Origin: CAYVIB01 sp964451365
GTDB taxonomy: Bacteria; Pseudomonadota; Gammaproteobacteria; Pseudomonadales; Cellvibrionaceae
Length of the DNA stretch: 64,000 nucleotides
Assembly (NCBI GenBank): GCA_964451365.1
Contig: CAYVIB010000010.1
Span: 75,921-139,920 of the forward strand
Direction: 5' to 3'
Shown: positions 56,505 to 64,000 of the stretch, in pieces
Position numbering within the stretch: position 1 is the stretch's first letter
How the letters are laid out: every line of letters starts with the position of its first letter
Notes under the pieces: generated by a model
Told to the model about the DNA's origin: nothing
Seen by the model: the letters and a program-made list of their open reading frames with translations, nothing else
Database searches by the model: none
Position numbers and translations under genes: made by a program

Positions 56505-59500
56505 TCACGCTACCGATTGCCAGCTTTCGACCAGAACAGGTTGGTTATTTTCAACTGTATCCCGCAGGACAATATCCCCCGCGCCGGCGTGAGCATCGAA
56601 CGACGCCATGGCATTTATCAACTGGTTTAACTGATTGTTTATCTCAACCGACGCGGTGGTTTCCGGCTTGCCAGCCAAACGGGAAGCAAGCGGCTGTTCA
56701 ATACTGATCGCTTCCCGAGAAAGAACATCGCCGATCGTATCCGGCGCGCCCATCCCGGCCAGCACATCACTTTCATTCTCCCCCGCAGCATTCATCATCA
56801 TCGGCGCCGAAGCGGCACTTGACGTTCCACCAGCAAACGCCTCGCCTTCAATGGAAAGCTGGTCAAACTCCGCAACCGCCAGTTCGCCGTCAACATGTGA
56901 CGCAACGGCAAAGCCAAGATAGGCATCACCGGTAATGCTCACCGTACCACTCTGGACGAGTGCCCAGTTCTCACCGTCACTGGAGACATACCCACTGAGA
57001 ACATTCCCTTCGCGAACCAGCCTTAGCCAGGCTCCGTCATCGTAACCTTGCGCCCCGCTCTTTTGCGGCCAACCGCCTGTCGCACTGCGGGTTTGGAACA
57101 CCGCGCCGTAGTCGCCGGTGATCAGCGTGGCAGCATAAATACTATTGGCATCCAGCGAATCCCTGAGCATCAAACCCGCCTTGGCCCACGAGTTGGCGTG
57201 ATCAAAACTGGCCACGCGAACACGCGCATCGAAATCCCCTTCAACCGCTTCATAGACAAAATGGAACTCATCCGCGGAGCGCCAGATATCGGCGCCACTG
57301 CCGCCAATGGTGTAGGTGCCGGTTTGGCTGTTGTATTGATAAGTTCCGGCCGCCGCGACATCGCCGATATCCTGTGTCTCGTCAAAAACGAATGTGCCCT
57401 GCGGCAACGCTTCGGCGACATTTAATGTGAAATCGCTAAAGGCGCTTGCACCCGTAGGATCGCTCGCGGTTATACGCACATTGAAATTACCGGGACCGGT
57501 TGGCGTGCCGGAAAAAGTACGCGTGCCGGCATCAAAACCCAGCCAGGCGGGCAGGGGCTGCCCATCCGCGAGCATCGCCTCGTAGGTGAGCATATCGCCA
57601 TCGGCATCCGTAAAACGATTATCGAGCGGAACGGTGAAATTAAACGCTTCGTTTTGTGTCGCCTGACGGTCTTCAAGCGCGGCAACAACTGCCGGTGCAT
57701 CGTTTACCGGGCTGACATTCACGAATACCGAGGTGGAACTGGTACCGCCATTACCGTCGGAAACGGTGTATTCAAATGAAGCAGCCCCGGAATAATCCGC
57801 ATCTGGTGTAAACGTGACTGTACCGGCTGCCGCATCAAAAGTCGCAGTGCCATTAACCGAGTTACTTACACCGGCAACTACAAGGTTATCTCCATCGATA
57901 TCGCTGTCATTGGCCAACAGATCAGACACATTCACTACAATAGCGGTGTCCTCCGCCGTTGAAACACTATCAATGGAAGCAAGAGGCGCATCGTTAACAG
58001 GTAACACATCCACGTTAACGGCGGCGGTATCGCTGCCACCGTTAACGTCTTCCACTGTGTAACTGAAACCGGCCGGGCCATGATAGTTTTCATCCGGCGT
58101 GAATGTGACAGTGCCGGCGATATTGTCCAGGACCACAGAGCCATTTACGGCATTGCCCGCTGACGTTACCACGAGGCTATCGCCATCGGCATCAATGTCA
58201 TTGACCAACAAATCAGAGACGCTAAACACAATGATATCGTCTTCATTAGTACTGGCGCTGTCGGCATTTGCCGTCGGAGCATCATTCGCGCCTGTTACAC
58301 TAATGGCGACTGTTGCGGTATCGCTTGCGCCATTCTCATCCGTGACCGTGTATTCAAATTCCGCTGTTCCGTTGTAACCATTGGCAGGCGTAAACGTGAC
58401 TGTCCCGGCAGCAACATCCAGATTCACTGAACCGTTCAGCGCGTTGCCGATATTTGTGATGGCAAGCGTATCGCCCTCCGCATCGGAATCATTCGCCAGA
58501 AGATCCGAAACATTCAACACGATAGCCGTATCTTCGGCAGTTGAATAACTGTCGGCAGCGGCTGAAGGCGCATCGTTAACCGGCGTTACATCGACATTAA
58601 CCACGGCAGTGGCGTTGCCGCCGTGACCATCAGAGACGGTATAGTCAAAACCGGCTGGGCCGTTGTAGTTTTCATCCGGTGTAAAGGTGATTGTGCCGGC
58701 AATATCGTCCAGGACCACAATGCCATTTACGGCATTGCCTACCGACATTATTGCAAGACTGTCGCCGTCGGCATCGCCATCGTTGGCAAGCAGGTCGGAT
58801 ACATTCAGTACAACGGCGGCGTCTTCATTGGTAGTGACGTTGTCGGAATTCGCTACCGGCGCATCGTTGGCACTGGCAACATCTACGTTGACAATGGCCG
58901 TTGCAGCTCCGCCATTACCATCGGAAATGTTGTATTCGAAAGTGGCGGAACCGTGGTAATCAGCGTCCGGAGTAAATATTATTGTGCCGGCGGCTTCATC
59001 AAGCGCGACATTGCCGTTCGAGGCGTTGCCAACGGAAGTGATTGCGAGAGTATCACCATCAATATCACTATCGTTTGCCAGCAGGTCGGCCGCATTCAGC
59101 ACAATCGCGCCATCTTCGGTGGTGGAAACATTGTCCACCGACGCAACCGGGGTGTCATTTACCGCATTCACTGTAATGGTGACTGTTGCGGTGCTGCTTC
59201 CGCCGCTGCCATCGGAAATCGTGTAGTCAAAGCTTGCGGGGCCACTGTAATTTTCATCCGGTGTAAACGTGATGGTTCCAGTAGCCTGATCCAGCGAAAC
59301 AGCCCCGTTGATGGCGTTGTCGGTGGACACCAGCGTTAAGTTGTCACCGTCCGCATCGCTATCGTTAGTCAAAAGGTCCGCCGTATTGATTACAAGCGCA
59401 GTGTCTTCCGAAACGTTAGCGGTATCCGCGCTTGCAACCGGAGCATCGTTGGTATTTTGTATTTCAACCGTAACAGCGCCAGTTACACTCTCGCCATTGC

Positions 59501-62500
59501 CGCCCGAAACCACGTATTCGAAACCACCCTGACCGGTAAAGTCGGTATCGGGTGTGAAGGTTACGGTTTGGTTAGTGGAGTCGATACTGATATTTCCGTT
59601 CACTGCATTGGCAACGCCGGTTATAGTCAGGCTGTCGCCGTCCACATCAGAGTCGTTGGCCAGCAGGTCCGCAAATGGAATAACCAGTGGTTGATTCTCG
59701 GAAGCACTGACACTGTCCAAGCTTGCAACAGGAGCGTCGTTGACTGGAGTAACATCAATATTGACTGATGCGGTTGCGGTGCCGCCATTGCCGTCGGAAA
59801 CGGTATATTCAAAACCTGCCTGGCCATTGAAATTTTCAGTGGGTGTAAACGTAATGGTCCCGGCGGTATTGTCCCATACCGCAACACCGTTAACAGCATC
59901 ACCTAGCGAAGCGATTATCAGACTGTCTCCATCAGCATCGCTGTCGTTTGCGACAAGATCGACAACATTTAATTCAATAGGGTGATCTTCATCGGTAAGC
60001 CACCCGGTATCGTCGCCTGCCAAGGGTGAATGATTTCCCCCCACTTGAACCATGGCTTCAACATCCGCTATAGATAGAGAACTACCGCCATAAAACTCAA
60101 AGCTACTAATTTTGAATACATCAGTTTGCGCTAAAAACCAGTTCTGAATCGTTATTGAATCTTCACCGTCACCTACGCCGACAAATAAGTTGTTTCCGCC
60201 GCGTTCGAATACCAGATCATTGCTGGAAATCCCCTCACCAAACACCAGCCGATCCGTGAGAGTATCTGCTGGGCCAAACTCCTCTCCAGGGTGTTCAATA
60301 ATAAGGTCCCGACCGTCACCCAAACTAAAGTAATATATATCGTACGCCAAAGATCCAAAAAGCGTATCGTTTCCCTTACCTCCGCGCATTTCTGTTCCTA
60401 CCCACATGTCGGATAGATCGGCAACTATCATATCGTCACCTGCCCCGGAATCGACCCAAAAGCCTCCGCCTTGCAACTCTATACGATCACTACCTTCTCC
60501 ACCGTATATCGTGTCACCATCGAAGCCACTTATAAAGTCATTTCCCGCGCCACCGTCAATAAAATCGGCACCGAAATCGCCATTTATTGTGTCATTTCCA
60601 GCACCACCATAGATTGTATCAGCGAGATTTCTACCATAAAGTTCATCATCACCCATACCACCAGATATCGCATTGTTATAAAAATCCGCTCCGTATATGA
60701 CGTCGTCTATATCACTTCCCGTCGTTGCTTGCGTCAAAAGATCTTCGGCGGTCCAAGCCGTTCCATCCACTTCAAAACGAAGAAAATCCACAACGGGACC
60801 ATTAAATCGGTTAAACTGACCAGCAATGGTTACAACATCACCTGTTTCAATTAAAGTAACTGTTAAATCTTGGCCATACTGCGTCATTCTCAGAAGCACA
60901 TCATCAGCGGTTATTTCGCCTGAAAGAACTAACGAATTGGAACCTTCAGCATCCCCAATTACGTCCTGTCCGTCTCCGAGGCCGAAATAATATATATCGT
61001 CTCCACTTTCTCCATTCAGTACATCATCACCGTTGTTTCCGCTGATATGATCATTTCCGTAGGCACCTAATATTTCATCGTTCCCGGCCCCGCCGTTAAT
61101 TACGTCGTCTTCATAGCCCCCGATCAAACGATCATCGCCCTCTGTTGGCAAAATGGCCAAAATCGAGATGGTAGCCTCATCCCAAGTAACACCCGAGTCC
61201 GCAAAGTGGATAGCTGAAAGAGGAGAATATCTGGGGCGGTAGTGATCAATGAAGCGGATGGAATCGCCTGATGATAGGTAAAGAGTCAAATCATCATTTA
61301 GCCGACGCCCGATAACATCCTCCGGAGAAATACCCGTCTCAAAAATCAGACTATCAACATCGTCATCATCACTAGATGTATAAACCTGGTCAGCCCCGTC
61401 CCCAATCCGAAAAATATAAGTATCATTTCCATAACTTCCGCGTAGGACATCGTCGCCGGAACCACCATCTATAATGTCATTGCCGTCGCCAGCATTAATG
61501 TTATCTTCTCCAGCGCCACCATAAAGAACATCAATTCCTGCATAACCACCCATTTCATCCGAGCCTTCTCCACCCCATAATTCGTCGTTTCCTCTATCGC
61601 CATACAGCAGATCTGAACCGTCGCCCCCCCGAAGAATGTCGTCACTGTTGCTACCATACAGATCGTCGTCACCCGCCAAGCCTTCAATAACGGAGCCTTG
61701 CGGTAGTGCCCAGAGCAAATCTTCTCCTTCTGTCCCGGTGGTAAACAGGGGATATATATCTTCATTGGTTAAAAGAACGCCGTTGGAAAACTCGATTGAG
61801 ATAATTGGCGATATTGAGATAATCTGCGATCCATCGAAAAAGCTGTTAATAGTAATGCTATCGTCAGTCCCATTGAACGAGATTGTCAGATCCCAAGATT
61901 CATGTTGGCCGGCGATAAATGTGATATCGTCTTCGGTTAAACCTTCCGGCATGCGTAGTAGATTAGTCACATAGGGATTTTCAAGCGCCTCTATGGTGTC
62001 AATACCGCTGTTAGCGCCGAAGATGTAAATATTATTGCCATAGTCTCCGTCAAGATAATCATTACCTTCTCCCCCGATAAAAACGTCATCCCCCGATCCA
62101 CCGTATAATCTATCGTCACCGGTGCCACCGTCCATCCTATCGTTGCCCGAATTGCCAAAAAGTCTATCGTTACCTTCGTCGCCAATCAGGGTGTCATCAC
62201 CATCATCTCCGTATATATCGTCATTCCCAAGCCCGCCATCGATAAGATCGTCGCCAGAAAACCCATCTATTGAGTCATCACCAGCGGAAGAGGCAAGAGC
62301 AAACTCCTTGAGCCTTTCGCTATCCCATACAGTGCCATCTGAGAACTCCACCGCGTCAATGCCGGGCGCCTGACCAATTGCTGCGTCACCGCTTATCGAA
62401 TCTCCCGAAGCGACTAAAACAAAGTCCAATCGGCCATTGTGATTACTTACCGTTACATCATCCTCGGTGATACCTTCGTCAAAGCGAATAACGTTATAAT

Positions 62501-64000
62501 CGGCTAATTCATCATCATCATTTGGATATGAACCGACGGAAATTGAATCATTACCATCTCCGTATCCGAAGATAACTGTGTCGCTGCCAATGCCTCCACG
62601 TATAACGTCGTCTCCCGCACCACCTTCTATTATGTCATCTCCGGAGTAGCCCCAGATGTAATCATCGCCATCGCCACCAAATAAATAGTCGTTGGAGTCG
62701 TAGCCGTGAATAGCATCAGCCTCCTCTGTCGGTATAATAAGGGTTTCCCTAATCGTCTCTGAGTCCCAAATAACATCTGGGTCACCTTCAAAAACTATTG
62801 AGTTTAGTTCGGAAGAACCACTGAAGTACGAGAGCAAATCTATCCTGTCTTCGGACCCTAAAAAAGTTATCGTCACCTCATTCAAATCTGTTTGACTAGG
62901 ACGACTAGCTAACCGTGAAATTAAAACATTCTCCGGCGCAATACCTTCTCCCAGGATCAACACATCGTCGTTGTCATCGCTGCTGAAATAAATTTGATCA
63001 TGACCATCACCAGGGTTAAATAGATATGTATCTCTTCCCGGTCCCCCATCTAAATAGTCATCACCCCCCTGCCCATTAAGTACATCATCGGATTCATAAC
63101 CAGTTATTTCATCATTTCCGTCTGTCCCGGACAAAAGCGCCAGTTTGATATCTTCGTGCGTGATAACCGTACCATTCCTAAAATGAATATCAACTCCTTC
63201 ACTTCTATAAAAATAATCTTCCAGCGTAATGGCGTCACTACCATCATCGATACTGACGATCAAATCGCGGTAATCGCGGCGAAACCGTATATTGTCAACG
63301 GAAATGCCATCACCAAAGCGCAGAATATCGCGTCCGGTCACCCAGTCGCCATAACGTATGGTATCTGAGCCATCTCCCAGTTCATAAACGTAAATATCCT
63401 GTCCATCACCACCGTAAAGGGTATCGTTACCTGCTCCACCGTAAACAGTGTCATTTCCAGCATGGTTAACAAGTACATCATTGCCGCCACCACCAAACAA
63501 GCGATCATCGCCATCACCACCGTAAATAGAGTCAGGCGTATCCGCTCCCAAAACGCCACGATTATTCAGATAGTCATAAAACTCGAAATCGGTATAGGTC
63601 GTTCCATTAATTACAAAACTGTTTATCGTATTGAAGGTCGCGTTACTCATCACCACGCCTTCGCCCTGGCCGTAATTGATTTGAACAGCGGAGCTGGTTT
63701 GCATCAGGCCGGCCACGCCGCCACCAACAAACGTCAAAGTGTTGCTTCCTTCGGTATCGATAATGGTATCGCCCGCGCCGTTTTCGGGTATGCCATCACC
63801 GGAATAAAATACGTAAGTGTCATCACCGGCGCCACCGCCCATGGTATCCACGCCGGTACCGCCAATCAGCGTATCGTTGCCTTCATTACCATGCAGTTCA
63901 TCACGATCCTGACCGCCGGAGATAACATCATTGCCCTCCCCACCCATCAGCAAGTCAGTGCCGGCCTCACCGTAGAGAAAATCATTACCCGCCTCACCGC
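56505..64000 (-). CDS. Giant RTX / cadherin-like secreted protein, C-terminal 2,500 residues
   Basis: The frame is open to the right edge, so the N-terminus lies outside. Order N to C: (1) from the edge to about 60050, many RTX blocks (GGxGxD nonapeptides such as GGAGNDTLYGGDG) alternating with HCBP-type modules (LRFGDGISVDNIRFRRDYRD, DGSDAITLEDYF). (2) About 60035-57700, eight cadherin-like repeats of about 97 residues (VNDAPVA..., LLANDSDADGDSL, GTITFTPDENYNGPAGFDYTVSDGNGG). (3) About 57700-57410, one CADG-type Ig domain. (4) About 57400-56850, a concanavalin-like/DUF1349-type domain (GAWLRLVREGNVLSGYVSSDGENW). (5) A tail ending LNQLINAMASF...PVLVESWQSVA, resembling type I secretion C-termini. 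RTX repeats bind calcium outside the cell. It is probably an adhesin or matrix protein; no T1SS genes are in the window. Confidence 0.93.
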   Translation of the reverse strand, partial: GEAGNDFLYGEAGTDLLMGGEGNDVISGGQDRDELHGNEGNDTLIGGTGVDTMGGGAGDDTYVFYSGDGIPENGAGDTIIDTEGSNTLTFVGGGVAGLMQTSSAVQINYGQGEGVVMSNATFNTINSFVINGTTYTDFEFYDYLNNRGVLGADTPDSIYGGDGDDRLFGGGGNDVLVNHAGNDTVYGGAGNDTLYGGDGQDIYVYELGDGSDTIRYGDWVTGRDILRFGDGISVDNIRFRRDYRDLIVSIDDGSDAITLEDYFYRSEGVDIHFRNGTVITHEDIKLALLSGTDGNDEITGYESDDVLNGQGGDDYLDGGPGRDTYLFNPGDGHDQIYFSSDDNDDVLILGEGIAPENVLISRLASRPSQTDLNEVTITFLGSEDRIDLLSYFSGSSELNSIVFEGDPDVIWDSETIRETLIIPTEEADAIHGYDSNDYLFGGDGDDYIWGYSGDDIIEGGAGDDVIRGGIGSDTVIFGYGDGNDSISVGSYPNDDDELADYNVIRFDEGITEDDVTVSNHNGRLDFVLVASGDSISGDAAIGQAPGIDAVEFSDGTVWDSERLKEFALASSAGDDSIDGFSGDDLIDGGLGNDDIYGDDGDDTLIGDEGNDRLFGNSGNDRMDGGTGDDRLYGGSGDDVFIGGEGNDYLDGDYGNNIYIFGANSGIDTIEALENPYVTNLLRMPEGLTEDDITFIAGQHESWDLTISFNGTDDSITINSFFDGSQIISISPIISIEFSNGVLLTNEDIYPLFTTGTEGEDLLWALPQGSVIEGLAGDDDLYGSNSDDILRGGDGSDLLYGDRGNDELWGGEGSDEMGGYAGIDVLYGGAGEDNINAGDGNDIIDGGSGDDVLRGSYGNDTYIFRIGDGADQVYTSSDDDDVDSLIFETGISPEDVIGRRLNDDLTLYLSSGDSIRFIDHYRPRYSPLSAIHFADSGVTWDEATISILAILPTEGDDRLIGGYEDDVINGGAGNDEILGAYGNDHISGNNGDDVLNGESGDDIYYFGLGDGQDVIGDAEGSNSLVLSGEITADDVLLRMTQYGQDLTVTLIETGDVVTIAGQFNRFNGPVVDFLRFEVDGTAWTAEDLLTQATTGSDIDDVIYGADFYNNAISGGMGDDELYGRNLADTIYGGAGNDTINGDFGADFIDGGAGNDFISGFDGDTIYGGEGSDRIELQGGGFWVDSGAGDDMIVADLSDMWVGTEMRGGKGNDTLFGSLAYDIYYFSLGDGRDLIIEHPGEEFGPADTLTDRLVFGEGISSNDLVFERGGNNLFVGVGDGEDSITIQNWFLAQTDVFKISSFEFYGGSSLSIADVEAMVQVGGNHSPLAGDDTGWLTDEDHPIELNVVDLVANDSDADGDSLIIASLGDAVNGVAVWDNTAGTITFTPTENFNGQAGFEYTVSDGNGGTATASVNIDVTPVNDAPVASLDSVSASENQPLVIPFADLLANDSDVDGDSLTITGVANAVNGNISIDSTNQTVTFTPDTDFTGQGGFEYVVSGGNGESVTGAVTVEIQNTNDAPVASADTANVSEDTALVINTADLLTNDSDADGDNLTLVSTDNAINGAVSLDQATGTITFTPDENYSGPASFDYTISDGSGGSSTATVTITVNAVNDTPVASVDNVSTTEDGAIVLNAADLLANDSDIDGDTLAITSVGNASNGNVALDEAAGTIIFTPDADYHGSATFEYNISDGNGGAATAIVNVDVASANDAPVANSDNVTTNEDAAVVLNVSDLLANDGDADGDSLAIMSVGNAVNGIVVLDDIAGTITFTPDENYNGPAGFDYTVSDGHGGNATAVVNVDVTPVNDAPSAAADSYSTAEDTAIVLNVSDLLANDSDAEGDTLAITNIGNALNGSVNLDVAAGTVTFTPANGYNGTAEFEYTVTDENGASDTATVAISVTGANDAPTANADSASTNEDDIIVFSVSDLLVNDIDADGDSLVVTSAGNAVNGSVVLDNIAGTVTFTPDENYHGPAGFSYTVEDVNGGSDTAAVNVDVLPVNDAPLASIDSVSTAEDTAIVVNVSDLLANDSDIDGDNLVVAGVSNSVNGTATFDAAAGTVTFTPDADYSGAASFEYTVSDGNGGTSSTSVFVNVSPVNDAPAVVAALEDRQATQNEAFNFTVPLDNRFTDADGDMLTYEAMLADGQPLPAWLGFDAGTRTFSGTPTGPGNFNVRITASDPTGASAFSDFTLNVAEALPQGTFVFDETQDIGDVAAAGTYQYNSQTGTYTIGGSGADIWRSADEFHFVYEAVEGDFDARVRVASFDHANSWAKAGLMLRDSLDANSIYAATLITGDYGAVFQTRSATGGWPQKSGAQGYDDGAWLRLVREGNVLSGYVSSDGENWALVQSGTVSITGDAYLGFAVASHVDGELAVAEFDQLSIEGEAFAGGTSSAASAPMMMNAAGENESDVLAGMGAPDTIGDVLSREAISIEQPLASRLAGKPETTASVEINNQLNQLINAMASFDAHAGAGDIVLRDTVENNQPVLVESWQSVA

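Noticed and set aside
57700..63900. Regular repeats considered as a CRISPR array
   Set aside because: The repeats are in-frame coding repeats (about 290-nt cadherin-like units and 27-nt RTX units) inside one open frame, with no constant repeat/unique spacer pattern and no cas genes.

Overview
The window looks like a chromosomal segment of a halotolerant, polysaccharide-using gammaproteobacterium. A member of the Cellvibrionaceae or a relative is my guess. The basis is its medium-to-high GC content, TonB/YfiR-type c-di-GMP genes, GH31 and GH43 hydrolases, a very large RTX/cadherin-like protein and a full ectoine system. No rRNA, phage, integrase or intact transposase is visible; mobile DNA is limited to REP-like palindromes and one MITE.

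Layout. 0-5 kb holds two divergent c-di-GMP units: YfiR plus a membrane sensor (cut at the left edge), and REC-GGDEF*-EAL plus a TonB-dependent receptor. 5-9.8 kb holds treZ-treY, which make trehalose from alpha-glucan. 10.2-14.4 kb is a tightly packed operon: ECF sigma factor, zinc-finger-like anti-sigma factor, two exported acidic low-complexity proteins, and a TPR plus beta-barrel outer-membrane protein. This is the best candidate here for an undescribed system. 14.5-20.3 kb holds GH31, GH43 and an MFS transporter. 20.4-23.2 kb holds a LEA-like lipoprotein, cfa and two small genes. 24-27.3 kb holds an acyltransferase and a GntR/ABC unit with a clear operator. 27.3-30.6 kb is a coupled sulfotransferase/glycosyltransferase/deacetylase operon. 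30.6-32.3 kb holds Pmp3, a small partner protein and topoisomerase IB.

32.4-37.9 kb is an ectoine catabolic operon (doeB-doeD-doeA-doeC). It is followed by a Na+/H+ antiporter (37.9-39.1 kb) and an ECF42 sigma/YCII (DGPF) operon with YceI, SRPBCC, VOC and GyrI-like genes (39.3-43.6 kb). 43.7-49.3 kb holds a periplasmic binding protein, tRNA-Pro(CGG), a polysaccharide deacetylase, a Ca/Na antiporter, a frameshifted secreted-protein gene and an SSS symporter. 49.4-56.4 kb is the ectoine biosynthetic operon ectA-ectB-ectC-(ectD relic)-ask. It runs on through two overlapping or abutting genes, a TPR membrane protein and a GspD N0-like protein, and is capped by a MITE. Divergent from ectA lie a CheW-like gene and an ectR-type MarR regulator that overlaps it. 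Between them is a site nearly identical to the EctR operator I recall from methylotrophs. 56.5 kb to the right edge is one RTX/cadherin-like giant protein gene.

Functionally, much of the window concerns osmotic and envelope stress: trehalose synthesis, ectoine synthesis and degradation, ion antiporters, Pmp3, LEA and cyclopropane fatty acids. Functions are assigned from recognisable family motifs in the translations; no database search was run.
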